Shown here: positions 25,037 through 35,139 of the stretch, piece after piece
How the letters are laid out: every line of letters begins with the position of its first letter
How positions within the stretch are numbered: position 1 is the stretch's first letter
Assembly: GCA_025594325.1 (NCBI GenBank)
Contig: JANHCV010000013.1
Coordinates: 186,001-250,000 of the forward strand
Length of the DNA: 64,000 nt
Direction of reading: 5' to 3'
Origin: Blastocladiella emersonii ATCC 22665
Lineage: Eukaryota > Blastocladiomycota > Blastocladiomycetes > Blastocladiales > Blastocladiaceae
Position numbers and translations under genes: made by a program
The notes under the pieces: generated by a model
Seen by the model: the letters and a program-made list of their open reading frames with translations, nothing else
Told to the model about the DNA's origin: nothing
The model's database searches: none

Positions 25037-26176
25037 TTAAGCCGCGCCTCGCGGCCGCCCGGGCGGCCGTGGCTTTTTGAAAGCTGCGGTGTTCGACGGA
25101 ACGGGAGAGGAAGAGGAGGCGCCCTCGTCCTTTTTAGCCACAACGCTTCCAACCAAATCATCGTTCGAGGGCAAATCATCAAGATCGGACACTTCAAAAC
25201 GACTGGCAAGCGGGGTCGAAAGTCCAGTGGGGGACTCGAGCCAAGCAACTACGGCGGCCCGACTTGAAGCTGCAATCATGCGATCGCGGACCTTGGCCCC
25301 CTCGGGGCAGCAGAACGTCATTGCTACACACGGTCCAATTACCGTGAAGCGTTAGGCGAGTCTGAAGAGTTTCGAATTGCGAGGATATTACGTACCAAAG
25401 TTGCGGTCGTCTGACACACGCGAAACAATAAAACTGGGCCGAGCCAGCGGCAACTTGGTCGAAATACTCTCATCCATAGGGACGAGTGCGTGAAGGGCCA
25501 GTGACTCGCCCTGCATGACGAAAATAACGTGTTCACCACCGCGCAGGCCGTCGAGTGCGGTCTTGGCTGCGGCATCGACGTCAAGTGCCAGAGACGCGGA
25601 TGAGCTACCGCGCGCCATGCCTGGGAGCATGCGGGGAGAAGCGGCCGTCGTTTCGACGTCGAGCTCCAGGCGCTCCTTCTCCTCAAGTGAAAGTGCGGAG
25701 CCCGCGCCCAATGCGACATGCTCGCAGTAGCCTTGGTAGGAGGCCTCCTGCCACGTCGAAGCAAACATGGTGGCGTCCACGTTGATGCGCCCCGCCAGCA
25801 GCTTCTTTAGCGAGTTTTGCGAAAATGCGTATCGCATCTTAGTCTGGGGCGGTACGCCGTCCGGAACGTAAGTCACGAGAAGGTACTTGCTGGGCTCCGT
25901 CTGGATAAGGTAAAAAGCCGCCTCGGTGCGTTCGCCGCCTGCGTTGGCGAGTGCTGTGTCGTAGTCGGCTGCAAGAAGCGAAGTCCGTTTGGGCACCGCA
26001 GCGGCGACTTCCAAAGAGTCTGACGTTCGAGGTTTGTATGAGATCTTCGTGTACCACCTCGGGAAGCTATGGCGTGCGTACGGACCGTTGTCAAGGACGA
26101 GGCGGTAAAGTCGCGTCGAGTCCGCGTCTCCAAGGTCGCCGCGAAGCGCAGTGATCAGGCTTCGACTGGCTGACAT
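25037..26176 (-). CDS. TWF1: Twinfilin, actin monomer-binding/capping protein
   Basis: Two exons, 26176-25396 and 25323-25037 (355 residues), joined over a 72-bp intron (25324-25395; GTACGT donor, CTAAC branch, TAG acceptor). Two ADF-homology domains are visible. The first runs from about residue 1 to 165 and includes LLVTYVPDGVPPQTKMRYAF and SYQGYCEHV. The second starts after a linker at about residue 230 and crosses the splice site, with FCCPEGAKVRDRMIAASSR. The C-terminus is basic and proline-rich (KKPRPPGRPRGAA), as is usual for twinfilin. Length matches the family (~330-350). Twinfilins bind ADP-actin monomers and filament barbed ends; this is family knowledge. The splice restores the conserved ADF-H core across both frames, which is the main support for the model. 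Confidence 0.88.
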
Positions 26177-26560
26177 GTTCCGTGTTCGTTGCTTCCGGTC
26201 CTCTTGTTATTGAGGGGTGCGTATCAAGGATAAGAGGGAGGAAGAAGTGCCGGTGGCGTCCGGCCGCCGCCGCTCCAACGCGAAGGCGAGCGCGAGAACT
26301 CTAGTTCGTATCACGCCGCTCACGTGAGGATCGACCTGATCGCGTCGCGTGTCGCCCGCCCGCGTTATCGACAAGGAGTGTGCTGGAGTTCGAGGCTAGA
26401 CGAATATACTAGGGCCTAATTACACATATCTGGTCAAGGGGCACATTGCGCAACAACGACCCACAACCGCGCTTGTACAAAGACCAATTTCGAGGGGTCA
26501 AATGTGGGCTTGGTAGCGAGCGGGTCGAGCAGCGCATCACGCCGCTGGAGGGTGCGCGCG
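26177..26560. other. Intergenic, twinfilin 5' side to DAHP synthase 3' side
   Basis: Two minus-strand genes in tandem. The stretch should hold the twinfilin promoter and the DAHP synthase 3' untranslated region. I see no gene, repeat or clear motif. Confidence 0.6.
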
Positions 26561-27952
26561 TCAAAGCGAGGCGAGGCTGGACCGCTCGCGCTCGTAGTAC
26601 TTTGCGACCAAGAAGGCCACGTCGAGCGACTGCTCGTAGTTGAGGCGCGGGTCGCAGTGGGTCTGGTAGTTTGATGGCAGGTCGTGGGCGGCCAGCTCCA
26701 TGGATCCTCCAACGCACTCGGTGACGCGGTCGCCCGTGAGCTCGAGGTGGACGCCGCCGAGGCGCGACCCGTGCGCCTTGTGGATGCGGAGCGACTCGGC
26801 GAGCTCGTGGATGATGCGGTCAAAGGGGCGGGTCTTGTGGCCGCTGGGGGCCGACTCGGTGTTGCCGTGCATGGGGTCGCAGCACCAAACGACGGCCTGG
26901 CCCGAGGCCTTGACGGCGGCAATGTGGGCGGGGAGGTACTGCTGGACGCGGTCGGCGCCGTAGCGCGTGATGAGCGTGACCTTGCCCGGCTCGTTGAAGG
27001 GGTTGACGAGGGCGAGCACGCGCGCGAGCTCCTCGGGCTCCATGGTGGGGCCCACCTTGATGCCAATGGGGTTGCGCAGGCCGCGGAAGTACTCGAGGTG
27101 AGCGCCGTTGAGCTGGCGCGTGCGGTCGCCGACCCACAGGAAGTGGGAGCCGAGGTTGTAGTAGGCGCCGCGTACTGGGCGAGTCAGGCAGGACTCGTAC
27201 TCGAGCAGGAGGCCCTCGTGCGACATGAACATGTCGACGGTGCTGAGCGTGTTGGCGCCGGCGGGGTCGTCTGCGCCGACCGTCTTCATGTAGTCGAGTG
27301 CGTCGGTGAGGCGGTTGACGATGGCCTGGTAGTCCTGGCGGACCTCGTGCTTCTTGACGTGGTTCAGGTCCCACGTGGACGGGTGGTGCAGGTCGGCGAA
27401 GCCCGAGGAGAGCAGCGAGCGCACGTAGTTGAGGGTGGCGGCCGAGTGGAAGTAGGCGCCGACGAGACGCTCGGGGTCGGGCTTGCGGTCCTTTGGGTCG
27501 AAGCCGTTGACGTTATCGCCGCGGAAGGACGGGATCTCGACGCCGTCGACGACCTCGGTGGGCTTGCTGCGCGGCTTGGCGTACTGGCCGGCCATGCGGG
27601 CGATGCGCACGACGGGCATGCGGCCGCCCCAGGTCAGGACGAGCGACATCTGCAGCAGCACGCGCAGCTTGTTCTCAATGGGGTCCGCCGAGCAGTAGTC
27701 GAAGATCTCGGCGCAGTCGCCGCCCTGCAGCAGGAAGCGCTTGCCCTCGGCGACCTCGCGCAGCTGGGTGCGCAGCTTGTCGATCTCCCCGGGCGACACG
27801 AGCGGCGGCAGGTGGCGCAGCTTGGCGAGAACCGACTGCAGGTGCGCCTGGTCCTCGTAGGCCACGTCCTGCACGATGGGCTTGGTCGTCCAGCTGTCGG
27901 GCGCCCAGCCCTCGGGGACCAGGGGAGCTGCCGGAGTATCGGAACCGCTCAT
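26561..27952 (-). CDS. Type II 3-deoxy-D-arabino-heptulosonate 7-phosphate synthase
   Basis: Uninterrupted 463-residue frame starting at ATG 27952 in a good context (CACCATGAG). The frame stays open upstream, but that part is low-complexity and outside the family. The enzyme condenses phosphoenolpyruvate with erythrose 4-phosphate, the first step of the shikimate pathway. Type II (plant/mycobacterial-like) signatures are present throughout: FLLQGGDCAE, RMAGQYAKPRS, PSFRGDNVNG, SHEGLLLEYE, GIKVGPTM, CCDPMHGNT and GVHLELTGDRVTEC. Likely metal ligands are Cys80, His362, Glu404 and Asp434, by correspondence with characterised type II enzymes. Length is normal for the family. No mitochondrial or plastid leader is evident, so it is probably cytosolic. 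Confidence 0.96.
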   Translation of the reverse strand: MSGSDTPAAPLVPEGWAPDSWTTKPIVQDVAYEDQAHLQSVLAKLRHLPPLVSPGEIDKLRTQLREVAEGKRFLLQGGDCAEIFDYCSADPIENKLRVLLQMSLVLTWGGRMPVVRIARMAGQYAKPRSKPTEVVDGVEIPSFRGDNVNGFDPKDRKPDPERLVGAYFHSAATLNYVRSLLSSGFADLHHPSTWDLNHVKKHEVRQDYQAIVNRLTDALDYMKTVGADDPAGANTLSTVDMFMSHEGLLLEYESCLTRPVRGAYYNLGSHFLWVGDRTRQLNGAHLEYFRGLRNPIGIKVGPTMEPEELARVLALVNPFNEPGKVTLITRYGADRVQQYLPAHIAAVKASGQAVVWCCDPMHGNTESAPSGHKTRPFDRIIHELAESLRIHKAHGSRLGGVHLELTGDRVTECVGGSMELAAHDLPSNYQTHCDPRLNYEQSLDVAFLVAKYYERERSSLASL

Positions 27953-29596
27953 GGTGGCGAGGCAGGGTCGGCTACAGACGCGGATTGATGGCCCGGGTGA
28001 CGGGTGGGCGGACGGGCGTGTGAGGACAGGCAGGCCGATGGGCGTGTGCATTTCCCATTCATTTGGGCAGAGTTCCATGGACTTACAGGTGAAGCGGTCG
28101 GTGCTCGCAGAGTTGACGGGCGGGAGAGCGAGCGGCGGGCCGGGCCGACCTCGAAGCGTTCGGCCGGTCCCTGCTCGGCTCGGCCGGCCGGCGCGGCCGA
28201 GGCAACGCGACTCGAGCATCACATGACGCGCGAATCACGCAATCGCGGCCGCTGCGCTGCCTGCTGCGCTGCACCGCTATCGGCGCCCTCCGACCAGCCC
28301 TCCGACCCCTCCGCCATCAACCCGCTCATATTTAGTAACACGCAACCGAATGCAAAGCAAATGGAGTGAGGTGTGGCAGAGTCTCTCGAGACTGGAACGC
28401 CGTGCTCGGCGACCCGTGGGCCACACTTCTCGGCAGCGCGAGGCCAGCCGACCCACCTTTGCACTCGCTGCGCCTTGTCCTGTGATGGTGTGCGGTCTCG
28501 CTCGGAGGCGCCTTACCGTGTTAGGAGGTAGTTGTGGCTGGCAACCGTGACAAGTGCACCAGGCGAGCGGGCAGGAGCTCGCAGCCCTGGTGAAGGCGAG
28601 TGCGCGCGTCGAGGAAGTGAGCCACGTATCTCTAGGGCGTGAGCGTGGCGATGAGAAATGTGGAGGCGGCATCGGCGCGGATCCGTCCAGGTTAGCGCGT
28701 CGAGCGACTCGTGAGCGGCGGCGGCGGCAGCACTGTCGCCTCGTGGGGGCGGGATTGTGGGTGGGATGGCGATGACAGCAATGCTCGCCTCCGTTTCCCC
28801 GCTGGCTCTCTATGGCAGACTTGGCGCCGCCGTCTATCGGCTGGCAAACCTGGCGGCGATCTCCGCCCTGTGGCCCCTACGGCGGCACTCGCGTCGGATG
28901 CTAATTTATTCCCCTGAATGGCTCACCTGGCCGATGCCGCACACGGAGGGGACGATCCAGAACGTAGTACATGTATGCCGCTTGAGCCGGAGGTGTTGAA
29001 GCGCATATTGACTTGACCGCGCACACGATCCAGAAGAGCGTGGCGGTTCCAAAGCATCAAGGCCCTCAGGCCCATGGGCGCAAGCGAGTCGGTCGAGACG
29101 GTGATGGAGTTGGCAAAGTTGTCGCCGGAGCGCACGGCCGCGTTCCCGTGATCTTGATAAGGGCGATGAGAGCAACGAAACGACTCGCGTCTGCGTTGAC
29201 GGAGAAGGGCACGCGGGGGTCGTCGAGGCACGTGGCCGGCGCACGAGCCGCACGCGGTGTGCTTCACATCTCAGACAATCAATGCAATTTCATTGGAATG
29301 CCGCCAGTGTTGAGTGGAGGGGAGGGGGACAGAGAGGTGGGGGAGACGATGCAGGAGAAGAGCGGCGCGGGGCGGCGTGACGCGCCGCCTCCACGCGGGC
29401 GCCACTCGAGCGCCACCCGGGTCTCCCGCCCTGCCTTGCCTTGAGTGGTCCCTCCTCCCTCTCCCGCCCTCTCCCGCCCTCTCTCCCTCAATTCAACGCA
29501 ACCGACCGGCCTGCGCCGTGATGCATGCTGGCCCGCTCCGGCCGCCCCATGAACTCGCCGACCGCGACCCCGACCCCGATCCGATCTGAGCGCGCC
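27953..29596. other. Divergent intergenic region, DAHP synthase / cyclophilin-CAP-Gly gene
   Basis: About 1.6 kb between divergently transcribed genes. Several short frames stay open on both strands because of high GC, but none shows a domain or repeat. It should contain both promoters. I identified no specific motif. Confidence 0.55.
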
Positions 29597-32500
29597 ATGG
29601 ACACTGCCGCCGTCGCCGCCGCCGCTGCCCCGCCGCTGCCGCAGCCGCAGTTCCGCCTCGAGGTGGCCGGCTCGCGCGCCGCCCCCGGCATCTACCGGCT
29701 CGAGCACCTGCTCAAGGTGCGCGCCCGTGCCCGTGCTCGCCCCGCACACGCTCGCCTTGCTGACCCCGGCCCTCTCTCCTCTCTCCTTGTCCCAGCACCT
29801 GCAGTTCGTCGTCACCGACGCCGCCCTCGCCGTCGCCTTCCGCCGCCTCTCGCCCTTCGAGTACGCCGCCTTCGCCGACCACCACCTGCGCCCGCTCGCC
29901 GCCTCCCTGCCCGCCGACCTCGACGCCGACCTCCGCCGCCGCGACCACCTCATTCTCGAGCTCTCCTCGTCCGCCGATCCGCCTCGGATCGTCCCCGACC
30001 TGGCCCAGTGGCTCATGGAGCGCTTCTTCCTCGACATCCTCTCCGTCCCCGCCCTCCCGGACGCCGAGTACCAGCGCCAGGCCCGCGAGGACTGGGACCA
30101 CTACCTCGCCAACCCCGCCGCCACCTTCGCCTCGCTCTCCCTCGACGTGGACGGCGAGCCCGCCGGCGACCTCCTCATTGAGCTCTTCCCGCACCTCCCG
30201 CGCGCCACCGCCGCCCTGTGCGCGCTGCTCGACCCGCCCGACGCCTCGGCGCCCGCTGCCCCTGCCGCCCATTCCCTCGTCGGCGCTCCCGTCCAGTTCA
30301 TCGTCCGCGACGGCTGGGTCCAGCTCGGCGATGCCAGAGCCGACGTGCCCATCCCACTCGACGACTTTGACCCCGCCACCACCCCAAAGCACACGGCCCG
30401 CGGCCTCGTCTCCATCCTCCACCCGGACCACGCCGCCGACGAGTTCCTGCCCCACCGCCTGCTCACGGGCCCGCACGCCACTCCGCGCGCCCAGCTCTTC
30501 CTCACCCTCGGCCACCACCTCCCCGACTTTGACTTCCACTACCTCGTCGTCGGCGCCCTCGTCGACGGATACCACCTGCTCGACCGCATCGAGCGCCTCC
30601 CTGTCGACAGCCAGACCAACGCATCCCTCGCCCGCTGCGTCGTCCGCGCCGCCTCGGTGCGCGGCGGTATCCGCGCGGCCGCCGCCCACGCCACCGCCTT
30701 CCCCGCGTCGCCCTCCACCGACTGCACCGATTTCCGCCGCCCGAGCGCGCTCGCCGACCTCCCGCCCGTCGTCGTCTGCGAGCCCGCCTATGCAGACGCT
30801 ACTCCCTCGCCTCTTTCGAATGGGCTTGCGAGTAACTCTCCTACCACGATCACGCTCAACTCGTCCACGAGCACCGAAATCGCCCCGGCGAGTGCTGGCC
30901 ACTCGGGCCTGCCCACCCCGACCCCGGGCCGCCGCGGCACTCTTCGCCGCCCGAGCGCACCCGGCTCATCTCTCGGCCTCGTTTTCAACTCGACAGCCGC
31001 TGAGCCGCTGCCTGGCGTCCCCCAGCTCCCTACCCTCGCCGCCTCGGCGCCCGCACCAGCTCCGGCCTCCCACGATGCGCTGCTGGTCGGCGACCGCGTC
31101 GCCATTCTCATGGGCGCCCACACCGTCCTCGGCACCCTGCGCTTCCTCGGCGAGACCCAGTTCAAGCCCGGCCTCCCTTGGGCCGGCATCGAGCTTGACG
31201 TGCCCGGATCGGGTAAGAACGACGGCTCGGTGCAGGATATCAAATACTTTGAGTGTCCGCCCAAGCGCGGCATCTTTGTTCCCGTCGACAAGGTCCGCCG
31301 CGAGTCTTCTACCACTGCACCGACGGCGACCGAGTCGCCCGCCGCCTCGCCGACCGTCGGCTCGCTGGCCAAGCGCGTTTCGCTTCCCGGCGGGCCGGGG
31401 AGCCTCGGCCACAAGCGTGTCAAGCACAACGGCGTCAACGCCCTGTTTCACGCCCCTACCCCCGCCAACAGCATGCACACGCTGCCCGGCGCCCCTGGCT
31501 CACCGTCCTCGCCCGCCTCCTCTGCTGGCTCGCCCACCGCCGGGTCCACCAGCACGCCGCCCGCTTCCTCGGGCCTTCTGAAGCGCCCGTCCTCCCTTGG
31601 TCTCCGGTCCGCTGCGGTCGGCGGCAACGCGCTCTCGTCTGGCCTCCGCTCTCTCGCCACCCGCCTCAAGCCGCCAACGTCGTCGACGGCCCCCTCTTCT
31701 CCTTCTTCCACCTCGGCATCGCCCACCACCGAACCCAAATCCTCTAAACTCGGCGTGGCCGCCACTTCCGGCCGCCGTGCCGGTGCGGCGCCCGGCACGG
31801 GTAGCGGCATACGCGCACCGTCGCCCCGCTCGGGCCTGCGCGCGCCGTCCCCTATTGCGCCGCTCGTTGCCGCCCACCACGGTAGCCCCACGAACGGGAA
31901 CCCCACGTCGTCGCCGCGCGATCCGCCCCCGCACTCGGCCTCGACGCGCAAATTCAGCATCCAGCCCTCGCTTCCCTCGCCTTCATCCGCGTCGCCGAAG
32001 ACCCCGACGTCGGCTGGGAACCCGCGCACGTCGCGGTCGTTCAGTACGAGCCACGCTACTTCGGTGGGCAGTTCCTCGTACGCCGCGCGGTCGCCACGGA
32101 CTGGGACCGCGGCGGGCGCTACTCCGCCGACACGGACGAGTACTGGCTCGAGTGTCCGCACCCCGTCATCGGCGTCCACCGCCTCCACGGCGTCCACGGC
32201 CCGCCGCTCCACCATCGGCAACGCCTCTGCCGCGTCTGGCACGATCGACCGGCGGACCTCGGCGTCGACGACCGGCTCGTCACGCCCGCCGTCTCGCGGG
32301 ACCCGTTCGACCACCCCGTCGTCCCGGCCTATGGCTACTACCGCCACCATCAAGGAGTCGCCGGCTCAGTCCGCCGCACACGAGCAGCTGGTCCGCGAGC
32401 ATACGGCGCTGACGCGTGAACACGCCGACCTGACGGCGGAGCATCTGCGGCTCGTGGGCGAACACGACCGCGTGGTCCGCGAGCACGCCCGGCTGACGCA

Positions 32501-33989
32501 GGAGGTCGCGACGTTGTCGGCGCAAATCGCGGACGCGTTCGCGTCGCGGGCGGCCAATGAGGACGCCCTGCGCGCGACCCGTGCTGAACTCGAGGCCGCC
32601 ACGGCTGCCGCGGCGGCGGCTGATGCCGAGCGGGCCAGCCTCCGCGCGCGGCTTGACCAGCTCGAATCCGACAACCAGTACCTGCAGACCGAGCTGCAGC
32701 TGCTGGTCCAGCAGAAGATGACGCCCGAGGAGGTGCAGGCGCTGCTCGGGGATGTCGATTCGCTCACGTTCGACCTGCACAAGGCGCAGGGCCGCGCGGG
32801 CGAGCTGGCCGACCAGCTGCGCGACCGCGAGGAGCGGCTCGCGGCGGCCGAGCTCGAGCGCAGCGACGCCGTCACCAAGCTCCGCGCCGTGGAGCGCGCG
32901 CGTGACGCGCAGTTTGCCGAAATGGACCGGCTGCGCGACACGATCGCCGAGCTCCAGGACCACGCGTCGGGCCAGCACCAGGAGCAGGAGTACCTGCGCC
33001 TGCTTAACGACCGCAAGAAGATGGAGGTCAACTACGAGACTAAGATCTCGGCGCTCGAGTCCGCCGTCAAGACCTCAACCGAGGCCGCCGACGCGCTGCG
33101 CGCTGACATGGCGCGGGCCCAGGCGGCACTCGATGCCGAGCGCGCCGCCATGGAGGAGACGCTCCGCCAGGAACGCGCGGCGCTCGCTGCGGGGCAGGCC
33201 GACAAGATCACGGCGCTCGAGATGGCCGCGCGCGCCCGCGACGCTGAGGCGCGCGAGTGGGAGCACCGCTACGTCGGCGCGCGCGCCGAGGTCTCGGCCA
33301 AGTCGGCCACGCTCGACGCCATGCAGGAGGAGCTGACGGACCTGCGCCGCACCAAGCACGAGCTCGCGGGTGCCCTCGCGGCGCTGCAGGCGCAGCTCGC
33401 GGCGCACTCGGAGACGGTCGCAGCGATGGAGAAGGAGGTGATGCGCGTCGAGCAGGAGCGGGCCGCGGCCGCCGACTCGGCCAACAACGACCTGCGCCTA
33501 GTCAACGAGGAGCTCCGTGACCGCCTCGCCAAGGCCAACGGTGACGTGCAGCGGCTCGCGGCTGAGCGCGACCTGCACCTCCACGAGATCGCCAAACTCA
33601 AGGACATGGCGATGCGCCGGACGCCGCCGCACGGCAACGGCAGCATGCCCGGCTCGCCGCGGTCGCCGCGGTCCGAGGCGCTCCCGCACGACTCGCAGTT
33701 TGTCGTCCCCGAGCGCAACGGGTACAACGTGCCGCTGCCGCGCAGCGGGTCGAGCTCCAACGCCCTCCACTCGCTCGCGTCCGGTACGAGCGGCGGCGCG
33801 CTGCCGTCCACGTCGTCGTACGTCGCCCGCAGCGGGCCACATGCGCCGCTACACTCGTCTTCCTCGCTCCTGTGCGCGCTGTGCGATCAGCCGGGGCACG
33901 AGGTGCTGTCGTGCCCCAACGTCGCATCGATCACTGAGAAGTTGGCGGCATCGACGGCGGGGGCTGCTACGGCCACCTCGTCGTTCTGA
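29597..33989 (+). CDS. PPIL6-like cyclophilin fused to CAP-Gly/coiled-coil/zinc-knuckle (CLIP-170-like) protein
   Basis: Exons 29597-29716 and 29796-33989 (79-bp intron, GTGCGC donor, CCCAG acceptor) give 1437 residues; ATG is in GCCATGG context. Residues ~1-150 plus a cyclophilin fold at ~152-322 (SLDVDGEPAGDLLIELF, AQLFLTLGHHLPDFDFHYLV) follow the layout of PPIL6. The catalytic FHR arginine motif of active cyclophilins is replaced, so isomerase activity is doubtful. A CAP-Gly domain lies at ~469-542 (GKNDGSV groove motif and YFECPPKRGIFV). A long Ser/Pro/Thr-rich basic linker follows, then a coiled coil (~890-1310) and a zinc knuckle (CALCDQPGHEVLSCPN, ~1398-1414), the order of CLIP-170 microtubule plus-end proteins. 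Likely role: microtubule plus-end binding. What the cyclophilin adds is unknown. The fusion sits in one uninterrupted 4.2-kb exon. Confidence 0.85.
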
Positions 33990-34192
33990 TCTTTCCACCT
34001 CGATACACATGTAATATATATGCGGATTCCTTTGTGAACACGTCGCCGCCCATCTCCTGTGTTCTCCTTGTCAGGTACGGATCTCCCACTTTGCCGCCCT
34101 CGTCATGTTGCAGCGACCTGACGGGTGGTAGGTATTGACAATCGATAATCGGGACGCTTTACTTCCTAACGATACATTCACAAAACTCACGT

Positions 34193-35023
34193 TTAGAGGA
34201 ACACGCGATTGCAGAGCATGCAAATCTGGTCGTAGGCGCGGAGGAACAAGCGTTTGGCGCGGTCCTGCAGTGAAAGCTTGCACGGCACCGTTGACGAAGG
34301 AGCTTGACGGTCCTTGGCGAGAAATGCGCGCGTCACGTAACTTGGCGTGTCCGATCCCGCGCTTGGTTCGGATTCCGAGTCCGTCGCGTCCGAATCAGTG
34401 TTGCTGGGCGTTGGAAGCCACGGGATCGGCGAGGCATTGCTCGCCTTGGCCTGGCCACGAACGCGAGAGGTAGACGGACGGCTGCGAAGCGAAGCCGCGT
34501 CCTGGTAGTGAATTGACTTGGGACAGCAGCGCGAGTGCGGAAAGGCTTTCATTCCGTGGTGGGGGCCGGTGTTGGACCCAAGGTGGTGTCGGACGACGAG
34601 AGCTGGTCGAGGGACGCCCATGAGCTCCGCGTGCTCTATCGCCTCGACGACCTCGGGCATTGATCCAACGGTGATGGCGGTGCCGTCATCTCTATCGTAG
34701 TACGCGAGGTGAAGGATGGACTGACCCACGGACGTGTCCGAGAGGTTCGTGGTGGCCAAGAAGTCTTCCCACGAGCAGCCCGAGCAGAATGTGACTTCCG
34801 TGGAAGTGCCATCCACGACCATGGCAATCTTCAGGTCTCGAGCCGTTGCAGGTGCATCCGTGTACATGGTGACGTTTTGACGGGGAAGCATAGTCGGACG
34901 GGAGACGGACAGATGCGAGCTCCGCTTTTCGAGAGTCACTGGTTGCTGTTCGACTTCAGCCCGCTTTCTTCTGGGACTGGACGGAACTGTCCGAGGGCTG
35001 TCCAGGTCAGGTTGCACGCGCAT
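34193..35023 (-). CDS. Small PB1-domain-like protein of unknown function
   Basis: Intronless 276-residue frame from ATG 35023; a later Met at residue 45 is an alternative start. Residues ~60-140 look like a PB1/ubiquitin-like fold: a basic first strand (RDLKIAMVVDG), a helix (SWEDFLATTNLS), then YYDRDDGTAITVGSMPEV, which resembles the acidic OPCA motif used for PB1-PB1 pairing. The rest is Ser/Thr/Pro-rich and probably disordered, ending in a basic, hydrophobic tail (DRAKRLFLRAYDQ). No kinase or other effector domain accompanies it. It is divergent to the Hsp70 gene with only ~115 bp between starts, so the two may share a promoter. The PB1 call rests on motif shape only. Confidence 0.55.
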   Translation of the reverse strand: MRVQPDLDSPRTVPSSPRRKRAEVEQQPVTLEKRSSHLSVSRPTMLPRQNVTMYTDAPATARDLKIAMVVDGTSTEVTFCSGCSWEDFLATTNLSDTSVGQSILHLAYYDRDDGTAITVGSMPEVVEAIEHAELMGVPRPALVVRHHLGSNTGPHHGMKAFPHSRCCPKSIHYQDAASLRSRPSTSRVRGQAKASNASPIPWLPTPSNTDSDATDSESEPSAGSDTPSYVTRAFLAKDRQAPSSTVPCKLSLQDRAKRLFLRAYDQICMLCNRVFL

Positions 35024-35139
35024 TCAACGACCCGGTCCTCTCCCTCTCCCTTCTCTCTTCCCTTCGACCTGGTCGAGCGCGCCATCGTGTTGAACTCGGT
35101 TTCGTCCCGCACTTGAATCCAGCCAACGGAAGCGCAACC

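Noticed and set aside
26684-27988. Plus-strand 434-residue frame opposite DAHP synthase
   Set aside because: Antisense shadow in GC-rich DNA; low-complexity Val/Gly/Asp/Arg content and no domain.
27953-28222. N-terminal extension of DAHP synthase to 28222
   Set aside because: The frame is open but Arg/Pro/Gly-rich and outside the family; ATG 27952 has a good context and gives the usual length. A cryptic targeting leader was considered but not supported.
29712-32978. Minus-strand frames opposite the cyclophilin/CAP-Gly gene
   Set aside because: Codon-pattern shadows of a strongly biased coding strand; rich in Gly/Arg/Val with no motif.
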